Positions 40,001 to 48,132 of a stretch of 64,000 bases of DNA are shown piece after piece. The notes beneath the pieces were generated by a model. It was not told where the DNA came from and ran no database searches. It worked only from the letters and a program-made list of their open reading frames with translations. A program made the position numbers and the translations under genes. Where the stretch lies: contig NZ_FNNN01000001.1 in the NCBI RefSeq assembly GCF_900106755.1, positions 186,001-250,000 of the forward strand, written 5' to 3'. The stretch is from Bacteroides faecis MAJ27 (GTDB lineage: Bacteria > Bacteroidota > Bacteroidia > Bacteroidales > Bacteroidaceae). Position 1 is the stretch's first letter; the number at the start of each line of letters is the position of its first letter.

Positions 40001-40102
40001 ATCGAAGACTGTACCAGTCAACATGAAGCTATGCTCTTTCTGTGCGTGTACTTGTGCTACAAACGCAAGAAGCAAAGCAAAAATTACAAATATTCGATTC
40101 AT
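37001..40102 (-). CDS. SusC-like TonB-dependent glycan transporter (SusC3)
   Basis: A 1033-residue outer-membrane transporter with a signal peptide ending VHAQ. It has a carboxypeptidase-like domain (about 28-95), TonB-box region DEVVVVGMG, plug motifs FWVRGIGTFG and SVLKDAAATAVYGSRGANG, and a C-terminal YSLQLYLNF. There is no STN domain, so it is not an obvious signalling transducer for the nearby ECF sigma factor. It lies between the IPT/NHL lipoprotein (31 bases upstream) and SusD3. Confidence 0.95.
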   Translation of the reverse strand: MNRIFVIFALLLAFVAQVHAQKEHSFMLTGTVFDEFNEPVPGANVYVKDKPGVGITTNIDGKFRLKVNIYDIVVVSFLGYENYEQRLTNKIDNIKVTLKPATENIDEVVVVGMGTQRKVSVAGAITTMDPAQLEVPATNIVNTLAGRVAGVIGVQSSGEPGKNISEFWVRGIGTFGANSGALVLIDGLEGSLSQIDAADVESFSVLKDAAATAVYGSRGANGVVLVTTKRGLESKLKISGRANMTISHLKRLPEYVNATQYAEMANEASVATGLSPIYNKTEMDIIKYGLDPDLYPNIDWQDVILNPNSFQQTYYVSAQGGSSVARYFASLGMSKESAAYNPSKDSKYNKGVGYDTYNYRLNLDIDLTKTTKVYIGTTGYMSVNTRPSMGEYSRGVSLTDWLWSSQAKTTPISYPLRYSNGYYPAAGTKDEISPYVLLNYTGNAREQNTRNLVTLGITQDLSMITKGLSAKVQGSWDTQSLFGEARYKMPELNEALKERNPNGTLSFEKIADEKNVTYSSAAWVWRKLYLEANVNYDRTFGDHRVGGLLFYYIEDTSETGADKSMNAIPKRYQSLSGRFTYGFKDTYFWDLNFGLNGSENFEPGKQYGFFPAGAFAWVPSSYEFMRENVSWLNFLKLRVSYGVVGNDRISSRRFPYLTLIKEENASNPWGGTGSLTEEQVGANNLMWEKAKKFDVGMDLHLFKDKFTLTLDYFKDTRDGIFQERKQIPDYVGLIQMPYGNIGRMKSWGADGNMEFYQQIGKDAHVILRSNFTLSKNKILNWEDTKKPYTYLENNGYANNVQRGFVAMGLFKDQQDVEMSPTQFGTVRPGDIKYRDINGDGKITDDDKVPLFAYSGVPQLMYGIGAEFRYKSWTLNVLFKGTGRNKFLYGGSDGKSFDGYMPFNQKDKGNIMTIAYNPENRWISAEYSGNQATENPNARFPRLYYGKNENNTKPSTFWMGDARYLRLQELSLAYNLKVPALQRILGINSMNIQLMCENLAVWDSVKIFDPEQATSCGQAYPLPARYSLQLYLNF

Positions 40103-40133
40103 ATTATATTAAATATAAAGTTTCACTAATTAT

Positions 40134-41504
40134 TTATTCGACAGCCAATCGACGAATAGCACGGTTCTCTGAGTCACCGATATACATTACATCGTCGTTA
40201 TCAATACAGATTCCCAGTGGTTTTTTAAATTGAGCATCTTCTGCACTACCATTTACATAACCTGAATTTTGAGGTTTTCCTGCTAATGTAGATACATAAC
40301 CTGTACTCATTGTTATCTTACGAATACAGTGATTCTCGGTATCAGTCAAAATTATATTGCCTTCGGAATCGACACACATCTGTCCAGGTTTATTAAACAT
40401 AGCCTGTCCTATCGGTCCGTCCAAATATCCGCTTTTACCTTCTTGACCAGCCCAACATGCCCATTCTTTAGTACGTAAATCATATTTATAAATGCAATGT
40501 TTATCGTTATTTGAGAAATAAAAAACATTCTCATCTTGGGGATCGAAAACAAGTCCATAAGCACTACCATCCTTGGTTCCAACCAAATCCCCATTCGTTA
40601 GATTCTCTCCCCTAGCATTCTCTACATCAATCCGTACCAGATTTCCACCCAACATTCTTGAATACATTTTTCCATCTGGTCCCATTGTAAAATTACACTT
40701 GGCTGCCCATACTCCAAATCCTTCAATATTTGGGAAATTTGAATCATCCCATGAAACAGAGCTTATAGCTGTAGTTGGTGCATAATCCGTCTTAGGGTCA
40801 AAATAATTAACATCATGACTATCTCTATTGGCCCAAAACTGATAAACGATTCCCTCCTTACTATTATATCCCAAGATAGGAGAGTTAAACATCGCATTAA
40901 TATCTGATTTTAGAGATATTAATTTATCAGCCTCCTCATTCAACATAAATGCAGCAAATTTTCCATCATTATCTACTAAAAAGAAAACATTTTTATCCTT
41001 ATCTACACAAATACACCTGTCAATATTTGCTCTAAATTGTGCTTCCGAAAGTGGTATAGTTCCTGTTGGATTCACCTGCGCTGATGTACTTCCTCCCACT
41101 AATGTAGTAACAGTGGTCTGGATATAATAATTAAATGTCTGATTGTACTCTCCCATTTGCTCCTGCACTTGTACTTTAACAACACACTCCGGGTCCTCTA
41201 CTGTAGATGCACGTTTTGGAGCCAATACCAACATTCTATCATCCTTCACTGAAATTACAGAAGCCTCTTTATCATTGAAAAAGACCTTCACATTTTCCTT
41301 ACTATTCCCAAAATTTGATCCATTAAGAATCACTTGAGTGGCAAGTTTGCCTTCATTCGGATAGAAATCAGTCAACACAATCGGCTTATTCGGGTCATAG
41401 CCCGAAGTTGACTCTTCATCGTCTTTACAAGACGCAAAGCAGCAGCCTACAGCTATGCAAACAAGCCACTGCCATTTAAAACATTTTTGTAATAAGTTTC
41501 TCAT
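40134..41504 (-). CDS. IPT/TIG and NHL-repeat surface lipoprotein
   Basis: A 456-residue lipoprotein (CCFASC). Residues about 38-125 are an IPT/TIG Ig-like domain (PIVLTDFYPNEGKLATQVILNGSNFG). The rest is a propeller with NHL-type repeats, clearest at the end (KPGQMCVDSEGNIILTDTENHCIRKI and KPLGICIDNDDVMYIGDSENRAIRRL). Proteins of this type are presumed surface glycan-binding proteins; no catalytic motif is seen. It is the first gene of the SusC3 operon, which is an unusual position, about 100 bases after promoter site 3. Confidence 0.8.
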   Translation of the reverse strand: MRNLLQKCFKWQWLVCIAVGCCFASCKDDEESTSGYDPNKPIVLTDFYPNEGKLATQVILNGSNFGNSKENVKVFFNDKEASVISVKDDRMLVLAPKRASTVEDPECVVKVQVQEQMGEYNQTFNYYIQTTVTTLVGGSTSAQVNPTGTIPLSEAQFRANIDRCICVDKDKNVFFLVDNDGKFAAFMLNEEADKLISLKSDINAMFNSPILGYNSKEGIVYQFWANRDSHDVNYFDPKTDYAPTTAISSVSWDDSNFPNIEGFGVWAAKCNFTMGPDGKMYSRMLGGNLVRIDVENARGENLTNGDLVGTKDGSAYGLVFDPQDENVFYFSNNDKHCIYKYDLRTKEWACWAGQEGKSGYLDGPIGQAMFNKPGQMCVDSEGNIILTDTENHCIRKITMSTGYVSTLAGKPQNSGYVNGSAEDAQFKKPLGICIDNDDVMYIGDSENRAIRRLAVE

Positions 41505-41607
41505 AGAAAATACCGTTTTTAAGAATTTATATAATAATAATGATCATAGTCTTACTTTTGTTATTTTATGTTTCTTTCTCATACTTTTCGCTACAGTTAA
41601 TATTAAG

Positions 41608-41635
41608 ACGACTAGAATAATACTAACCACTAAGT
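41608..41635 (-). promoter_or_regulatory. ECF-type promoter motif, site 3 (SusC3/SusD3 operon)
   Basis: The minus strand reads CTTAGTGGT (41635-41627), 14 bases, TCGTC (41612-41608), then TTAATATTAA. There is one mismatch to the TTTAGTGGT form. It lies about 104 bases before the IPT/NHL gene start. Confidence 0.72.
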
Positions 41636-41687
41636 AATATTCATTTATTTTTTATTTTCTATAACATATAAGAGGAAAGGTAGAAAG

Positions 41688-43448
41688 CTATTTCCTGTAT
41701 TTATCAACTGTCTCTTGTATACCAACCGGAAAACCAAAAAAGTTAGAAGAAATCTTATACAATGAAGGACAATCATCGTTTTCTTTAGATAAGTCATTCC
41801 ATTCTTTCCACAAACTATCAAATATGGTAATATACTTATCCATTTCTACCCGATTAAAAGGCTTTTTTGTTGTATCTGCCACATAACCACATAGCATAAT
41901 CTGCCACGAAACAGAAAAAAGCTCATATTTAATGCGCCCATACGAACAGGAAGTACGAATGAAATGATTCAATTCTTCTGAAGGAAAATGTAGTTTTTGA
42001 GAGATCTGTTCTATTTCCTTCCAAATACGGACAGCTTCTTCCTTTTCTTTCAGATAAGCATTTACCTGATTTCTTTCAATCATACGATCAAAATAACTCT
42101 TTTGATATACATCTCCAGTTATGGTATCATCACGTGTCCAATTAACATAAGTATCTCCCATAGCACTATATTGCCCTTTTATCACTCCATCTTCTGATAA
42201 CAGGCAAAGCCGACGAAACATCTCCCATTCCGACTCGGGAAGCCCCTTTGCTTTTGCAAAATCATATAGTATTTCCTTTTCTGTTTTCAAAGGATTACTA
42301 GCCCAATGCGACATGACATAAGCATTTAATTCAACCCAAAACTCATTTTTGATATAAGGCCCTCCCCAACCACCACCACGTGACCAAGTCCAAATACCCT
42401 TAAACAAGGGATTATCTTTCACTTGGTTTAAACAATACGGATTCTTTATACCAGGTTTCTTAAATTCTTCAAAACCATCAATTACTCCTTTGGCGATATA
42501 ATTTGGATGCGCTCCCTTTCCTTCATATTCACGTTGGCATTGCACTTCTACTACTTGTTGATGTTTACCAATACCTATACAAGGATTAAAAGGAACACCA
42601 TATTGTCCTGATTCTTCCAGCCAATATTTGTCCAGTGCACTATAATTCATATCAGGATTTACAATTGCTGATCTCCAAAAATCTGTCATGGTGTGTTTGA
42701 TAGAGAAATAAAGATTGGGATGCGGCTCTATACTGTCTGTAACAGATAAATAATATTTTGGGACCGAGTGCAATTGTCCCATATCCCATGTACGATAAAA
42801 CAACTTCTTATTACGTCTTTCACAAACTTCTTTCCGCAATAAATTAACTAACGTAATATGGTCATGCATACCGTTTTGTACCGGATGATTACCTACGTAA
42901 TAAGGAGCATCATGCAGATAAGTTTCTCCTGTACGAATCACTAATCCATCCAATTGTGGAAACGTTTTAAACATTTCCTCCATCAATTCACGAATACAAA
43001 ACTGAGTGTAAGGTTTCGAGATATCAAGTTTTCCTTGTTCGTTAGTAAGTTCTGCTCTATGTTTTTCTACCAATGAGGAAGGAAGTACTAACATATCAAG
43101 CATGCAATATACCTGAAGACCTTCCTTTTTTGCCTCATCATATTTTTTATGGATTATTTCTGCTTTCTCTGCCACCCAGCGCCCGGCTTCAGTAGTATCC
43201 GGAAATAAAGAAGGATCAAAACTCTTCCAGTCAATTCCAAACTGCGCAGCCTCAAACAAGAAAAAAACTTTTGCTCCATATTCATTTATTTTCAAGAAAG
43301 AAGGATCGAGAAACTTTGATTCTGTCATAGCTTCACCCGGATTATGGTGTACCATATCCATCACAACAAATTTCTGTCGTACACAACCTGTCAGCAATAG
43401 ATTAGCTGCATAACATGATAAAAAAATAAAATAAATATATCGCTTCAT
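41688..43448 (-). CDS. Lipoprotein of unknown function, possible TIM-barrel glycosidase
   Basis: I do not recognise this 586-residue lipoprotein (LLLTGC, Cys22). The first 400 residues alternate strands and helices as in a TIM barrel. They include FLKINEYGAKVFFLF, GLQVYCMLDMLVLP, PQLDGLVIRTGETYLHD, LFYRTWDMGQLHSVPKYY and FKGIWTWSRGGGWGGPY. A helical C-terminal region follows. Buried-looking Glu and Asp in RTGETYLHD and YRTWDMG are candidate catalytic residues. A distant GH67/GH115-like alpha-glucuronidase fold is a guess. It pairs with an SGNH gene (34-base gap) under promoter site 4. Confidence 0.6.
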   Translation of the reverse strand: MKRYIYFIFLSCYAANLLLTGCVRQKFVVMDMVHHNPGEAMTESKFLDPSFLKINEYGAKVFFLFEAAQFGIDWKSFDPSLFPDTTEAGRWVAEKAEIIHKKYDEAKKEGLQVYCMLDMLVLPSSLVEKHRAELTNEQGKLDISKPYTQFCIRELMEEMFKTFPQLDGLVIRTGETYLHDAPYYVGNHPVQNGMHDHITLVNLLRKEVCERRNKKLFYRTWDMGQLHSVPKYYLSVTDSIEPHPNLYFSIKHTMTDFWRSAIVNPDMNYSALDKYWLEESGQYGVPFNPCIGIGKHQQVVEVQCQREYEGKGAHPNYIAKGVIDGFEEFKKPGIKNPYCLNQVKDNPLFKGIWTWSRGGGWGGPYIKNEFWVELNAYVMSHWASNPLKTEKEILYDFAKAKGLPESEWEMFRRLCLLSEDGVIKGQYSAMGDTYVNWTRDDTITGDVYQKSYFDRMIERNQVNAYLKEKEEAVRIWKEIEQISQKLHFPSEELNHFIRTSCSYGRIKYELFSVSWQIMLCGYVADTTKKPFNRVEMDKYITIFDSLWKEWNDLSKENDDCPSLYKISSNFFGFPVGIQETVDKYRK

Positions 43449-43481
43449 GTGTTGTTTTATAGTATGATTTTTCTCCTACTT

Positions 43482-44153
43482 CTATTTAGCAAATGGATCT
43501 CTTAATTTAGGAGCTTTTTTACCTGTAATAGCTTTATATATATGCTCCGCCAATATGAGCGAACCGTTCTTATTCAGATGCACATTATCCCATACATAGC
43601 AAGTTGAATCAACTTTATGCTCTAATGGGCTATACAGATCTACCAATTTCAGATGGAACTTTCTTGCAACGTTCTTTTGGATCGGATAAATTTCATCTGT
43701 TATTACCTCATTGCGGATTCCATATAAATTATTACTTGCCGGAATACAACGACATATAATGATTTTCGGTTTAGATCCACACTTCTGGAAAGTAGTGATC
43801 ATATATTCTAAATCAGTTTCAAATTCATCCTTATATTTCCAATTTTCTGGTTTGGAATCATTAGTACCAAGTTTAATAATTACAACGTTCGGTTGAAATT
43901 TCTGTGCATTGATAAATGCATCGGTACTCATATAAGGATGATCACCTTTTCGCAATAAAGTATGGCCCCACTTTCCAAAATTACCAACTTCATATTGATC
44001 TCCAAGCATACGAGCCAAAGGAGTCGGATAATTGTCAACCCCTTCGGTGATACTATTGCCAATGCAAGCTATTTTAATCTTATCCTGCGCTACACCGCAA
44101 ACAGATATGAGCATCAGAAATGCGAAAACTAATATTCGAACTATTTTCGTCAT
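43482..44153 (-). CDS. Secreted SGNH/GDSL hydrolase (short form)
   Basis: About 223 residues from the preferred start at 44153 (MTKIVRILVFAFLML, signal ending GVAQ). The longer in-frame start puts 26 residues before the signal. SGNH blocks are IACIGNSITEG, GNFGKWGHTL, IIKLGTNDSKP and a C-terminal WDNVHLNKNG with the Asp/His pair. It is a compact single-domain esterase unlike the two 460-residue paralogues in this locus. Acetyl or similar ester removal is the family role. Confidence 0.88.
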   Translation of the reverse strand: MTKIVRILVFAFLMLISVCGVAQDKIKIACIGNSITEGVDNYPTPLARMLGDQYEVGNFGKWGHTLLRKGDHPYMSTDAFINAQKFQPNVVIIKLGTNDSKPENWKYKDEFETDLEYMITTFQKCGSKPKIIICRCIPASNNLYGIRNEVITDEIYPIQKNVARKFHLKLVDLYSPLEHKVDSTCYVWDNVHLNKNGSLILAEHIYKAITGKKAPKLRDPFAK

Positions 44154-44507
44154 ATGATTTTGTATTCTAGTCACTATTTTTCCTGTTTCAACTGAAAACA
44201 AAACCGCTTTACCTTTTAAAAAACAATCCACCTATCTTAACCTACGATATTTTGCAAGCTCCCTCCGACTATAGTAAGAGTAATGAGGAGCCAATTTTAG
44301 CCGGAGGATAAACTTGAAAATCAATCAAACACCAATCCTAACCTTTTACCTAAATTAAACCCATAAAAAACAATGTTCATATTAAGAACGAGTAAACAGG
44401 CAAATACCACTAAAAAGAAATAAAAAAAATATCCATAAATTTTGATTCATAGGACAAAAGGTCTTATTCTCCAAAGCCTATCTCTACAAAACCTACTTTA
44501 CTTACGC
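44154..44507. other. Intergenic region with a long leader
   Basis: No protein gene is supported in this 354-base gap between the short SGNH gene and the CE1-like esterase gene. It contains promoter site 4 at 44387-44414. This leaves an unusually long leader of about 230 bases before the SGNH start. No clear terminator for the upstream esterase gene was found, so some read-through is likely. Confidence 0.6.
44387..44414 (-). promoter_or_regulatory. ECF-type promoter motif, site 4 (SGNH/unknown lipoprotein unit)
   Basis: The minus strand reads TTTAGTGGT (44414-44406), 14 bases, TCGTT (44391-44387), then CTTAATATGAA. The second half has T in place of the final C, as at site 6. Confidence 0.7.
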
Positions 44508-45374
44508 TTAATATTGAGTAAATATTCTGGATACAAACCTCATTACTTCAGGTAACTCCATCCGCCAGTAAGTCCACGAATGCCCACCGTCTTTCACACG
44601 AAATTCATGACCAACCTGATGTTGCAACAGCGTGTTATGTAGAAGACAGTTCGTTATCGATAAAAAATCATCGTCACCACAACTGATATACCAGCGAATC
44701 CATTTGATGCGGTCTAACTTTTCTTTCGGGGATTTCTCCAAGATAGTTTGTATATCCATTTGTCCGAGAATTTCCGCTTTCTTTTCTTCCGATACCTTCG
44801 ATAAATCCGATTGATTCTTCATTTGATCGAATGTCCATTCCCCTCCAACAGCACTCAACGGAGCAGCAGCAACGAACATCTCCGGATAATGAAGCGCATA
44901 AAACAACGCTCCACCACCTCCCATCGACAAGCCGGAGATAGCACGGTAACGACTTTCAGCACGCACCCTGTACGTTTTCTCTATATGTGGGATTAATTCC
45001 TTAAAAAAGAAATCTTCGTAATTATACGTTCCGTCCAGCAAGTTAAAATAGCCTTTATGAACCGTGTCAGCATCAGGCATAACAATAATCATCGGTGCTG
45101 ATTTCCCCTCAGCAATCGCCTTATCAGCAATATACTGAACCTGACCAAATTGTATCCATCCCGTATGATTGTCACCTAACCCATGAAGCAAATACAATAC
45201 AGGATAACTACCATCTCCTTCTTCATAGCCTACCGGCAAATAAATGGAGTAACTGCGTTCCATTCCCAAAATCTTACTTTTCACAGTACGTGTCTCATAT
45301 ACTTTCCCTTGTTGAGCAAAGGCCGTAGCAACCAGACACACCGCTAAAAGCGCTGACAATAAATGTTTTCTCAT
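44508..45374 (-). CDS. Secreted alpha/beta-hydrolase esterase (CE1-like)
   Basis: A 288-residue exported protein (signal peptide ending AFAQ) of the esterase D / carbohydrate esterase 1 type. YLLHGLGDNHTGW forms the oxyanion region, GLSMGGGGA holds nucleophile Ser150, and DGGHSWTYWR supplies the catalytic His. Such enzymes cleave acetyl, feruloyl or similar esters on plant or microbial glycans; the acyl group cannot be read here. It follows the GH78 gene by 9 bases and ends the site 5 unit. Confidence 0.9.
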   Translation of the reverse strand: MRKHLLSALLAVCLVATAFAQQGKVYETRTVKSKILGMERSYSIYLPVGYEEGDGSYPVLYLLHGLGDNHTGWIQFGQVQYIADKAIAEGKSAPMIIVMPDADTVHKGYFNLLDGTYNYEDFFFKELIPHIEKTYRVRAESRYRAISGLSMGGGGALFYALHYPEMFVAAAPLSAVGGEWTFDQMKNQSDLSKVSEEKKAEILGQMDIQTILEKSPKEKLDRIKWIRWYISCGDDDFLSITNCLLHNTLLQHQVGHEFRVKDGGHSWTYWRMELPEVMRFVSRIFTQY

Positions 45375-45383
45375 ACGTATCTA

Positions 45384-48062
45384 TTATTTCATGTAAATAT
45401 AGTATTTTAAATTACCTGCGTTTAATTGGATTGTTTTCTTTTCTATACAAACATTCTTCCCATTCATCTTACAAGCAACAGCCTCATCGGGAATACAGAG
45501 TGTAGCAGTAACTCCTGCAGGAATATCGACTTGAAGAGTCATAATATTATCTGTCAATTCCCAGTCAACAGCAATCACACCATACGGAGTGTCTTTGGTT
45601 ATCTTAGCCCAGGTCACACCTTCCGGTATTTGAGGATCGATAAATACATGCCGATAACCGGGTGCTGTCTCATCCATTCTTAGTCCTCCTATTGCCTGAT
45701 AAAACCAGGCTCCAATTCCATTATAGCAGTTATGCACCCTGCTCCGTTCACCATTCCAAGACTCCCAAGTCGCTGTAGCGCCATTATCTATCATATACAA
45801 ATAACCCGGATAATCACGTTTCTTCAGCATTTGATATAAAAAGTCAACTTCCCTGTTACGAATAGCCCACTCTGTCAGAATAGGGACACCTACCAGCCCT
45901 ACAGCAATATGGCCCTTGTACTGCTTTTCAGTATCAGTCATCATCTTTCTTTTCACATCATCGTACAAAGAATCCGGTACAGCTCCTACAAGCATCGGAT
46001 AACACATGTCTAACTGTGAACCGGTAGAATAGATGCCTTCACTCGGATGATAAAACGTCTGATGAATCAACTCATTAAGATTTTTCCTGCGCACAGCAAA
46101 CTCTTGTGCTTCCTTTTCTTCTCCAAGCATCAGGGCTATTTTCTCCATTGTCCCCAAACATTCACTGATAAAACAATTATTCACCAGATCAACAGAAGAT
46201 TGCGCTCCTGCATCCACTCCCATCGGTGCAAGCCAGTCACCAAGATACCAATCACGATATTGAGTGTCAGGCCAGCGTTTCAGCAATCCATCCACTGTAT
46301 ATTTATCCACATATGAGAACCATTCTTTCATTTTTGGATAATAGTTCTTTATCAATCTCGAATCATCGTAATTCACATACGTTCGCCATGGCGCCTGCAC
46401 AATAAATCCACACCAATACGGACCGCCGCCACCTGCACCGGGATTAGGACCTACATGAGCCAGACTTCCCCCTTCGCGCATTGAATCTCCCCATGTTTGT
46501 ATCCAGTTTGTGAAAGTCGGCGCTACATCATACATTGTTTGCAAACTCATTGTAGACGAATTTCCATCGCCACCATAGCCTGCTCGCTCCAGATGCGGAC
46601 AGTCGACCATATATCCGCTAAATGTCAGACACTTCATGGTATATTGAATCATATTATGAATGGCGTTCAAGTCTGCATCCGAACATTCGAAAGTCGCGGT
46701 CTGCCGATAATCGCCATAAATCTGGAGAGATTTTATCCATTCAGTTTTCGGTCCTACCGGAAGGTTGGAGATACGGACATAACGATAAGCATGATGATTG
46801 AACTTATTCCTAAAATACTCTCCCCTCCGTCCACCGGAAATATAAACATCACTCTCACCCTGTTTGTCAAAATCTCCTTCTTTAGTCAGATTATCACTAT
46901 ATTCCATCGTAACCTCATGCCCCACAGGTAACACCGGCATCTGCATTTCAAACCATCCGGTCTGTATTCTTCCCATATCTACCAACCAAGCACCTTCACT
47001 AAGTTTCCTGATAGAAACAGGTTGCAATGTGTGATGTATCTTGTTAGCTTCACACATTTGAGGTGAAACGATGTGTTCCGGTACATTTACTTCCACCACA
47101 GGGTACCATTTCATTTTATCCAGAGAATAGGTTGAAAATTCTGTCGGCACTATTCGCCCATCCACTCTTTCACCACCAAATTGCAAAGCACACCAATTAC
47201 CTGTATCTGAATAACCACTTTCACGTCCGCTCCAAGAAGTGTCGGTTGCAGTTAATACTTTCCATTTTCCATCTTTCAGCATATCCAGTTCCGCTTTTAC
47301 CAACGGACCGTCATAAGCAGCACCAAAAGTAGTTTTCTTATACCAACCTTGTCCAAGCCATATCAACAGATCATTCTCTCCTTCTTTCAAATAAGAAGAT
47401 ACGTCATAAGTGACCATTAACGAACGTTTATTCAGCTGCGAAACAGCAGGGGTAAGAACATTCTCCGTAACTTTCTTTCCATTGACATATACTTCATGAT
47501 ACCCCAGAGAATTCACATAAAGAAAAGCTGTTGCCAGTTCATCTATTTGCACTTTTTTGCGAAGTAAAGGAGCACAAACTTTGCCTCCTTCCGGGGATGA
47601 ACCGATATAGGCGCCATGTATCTGTTCCTTATTCAAAAGACCAATAGAAAAACGTGCCACCGTACTCCATTGGGAAACATTTCTTTTCCGGTCCCAGGCA
47701 CGTACCCTCCAATAGCATAAAGAACGCGAAGCCAGAGGCAAGCCTTGATAAGGTACCATCACAGAAACATCAGATTTCAACTTTCCCGATTGCCATAAGT
47801 CCGCCTTCTCCCCTATTAATAGAAGACTATCTGACGCTACCTGAATTTCGTAAAAGGCTTGTCTATCCACTGCCCCATCTCCTTTCAATTTCCAGCTAAA
47901 ACAGGGAGTAACGTTGTCAATCCCCAAAGGATCAACCATATTCTCACATTTTAATTCCACCAAAGAGAAAGGCCCCCTGTTCTCTTTCCCATGTACAATC
48001 TTTGGCGGACACCAAAGACAACATATTATTCCTATGCCTAGTAACAGTTTTTTATTCTTCAT
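45384..48062 (-). CDS. GH78 alpha-L-rhamnosidase
   Basis: About 892 residues from the start at 48062 (MKNKKLLLGIGIICC, export signal); an in-frame ATG 12 codons earlier is less likely. The layout is that of GH78: N-terminal Ig-like PLGIDNVTPCFSWKL, a sugar-binding beta domain (about 165-370), and an alpha/alpha barrel with VDCPHLERAGYGGDGN. The C terminus has GATATWESWNGERSRVHNCYNGI. The conserved acidic residues are present. It removes terminal alpha-L-rhamnose, implying rhamnose in the target glycan. It lies between the SGNH gene (70 bases) and the CE1-like esterase. Confidence 0.93.
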   Translation of the reverse strand: MKNKKLLLGIGIICCLWCPPKIVHGKENRGPFSLVELKCENMVDPLGIDNVTPCFSWKLKGDGAVDRQAFYEIQVASDSLLLIGEKADLWQSGKLKSDVSVMVPYQGLPLASRSLCYWRVRAWDRKRNVSQWSTVARFSIGLLNKEQIHGAYIGSSPEGGKVCAPLLRKKVQIDELATAFLYVNSLGYHEVYVNGKKVTENVLTPAVSQLNKRSLMVTYDVSSYLKEGENDLLIWLGQGWYKKTTFGAAYDGPLVKAELDMLKDGKWKVLTATDTSWSGRESGYSDTGNWCALQFGGERVDGRIVPTEFSTYSLDKMKWYPVVEVNVPEHIVSPQMCEANKIHHTLQPVSIRKLSEGAWLVDMGRIQTGWFEMQMPVLPVGHEVTMEYSDNLTKEGDFDKQGESDVYISGGRRGEYFRNKFNHHAYRYVRISNLPVGPKTEWIKSLQIYGDYRQTATFECSDADLNAIHNMIQYTMKCLTFSGYMVDCPHLERAGYGGDGNSSTMSLQTMYDVAPTFTNWIQTWGDSMREGGSLAHVGPNPGAGGGGPYWCGFIVQAPWRTYVNYDDSRLIKNYYPKMKEWFSYVDKYTVDGLLKRWPDTQYRDWYLGDWLAPMGVDAGAQSSVDLVNNCFISECLGTMEKIALMLGEEKEAQEFAVRRKNLNELIHQTFYHPSEGIYSTGSQLDMCYPMLVGAVPDSLYDDVKRKMMTDTEKQYKGHIAVGLVGVPILTEWAIRNREVDFLYQMLKKRDYPGYLYMIDNGATATWESWNGERSRVHNCYNGIGAWFYQAIGGLRMDETAPGYRHVFIDPQIPEGVTWAKITKDTPYGVIAVDWELTDNIMTLQVDIPAGVTATLCIPDEAVACKMNGKNVCIEKKTIQLNAGNLKYYIYMK

Positions 48063-48132
48063 AAATAAGTTTCTATGAATATTACAGCTATGGATCATCA
48101 GTCCAATACTCTCATAATAAATAATAAATGAC

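Noticed and set aside
41650..41700. Terminator after the unknown lipoprotein gene
   Set aside because: A short stem with a two-base bulge around the stop codon exists but has no T-run, so it was not called.
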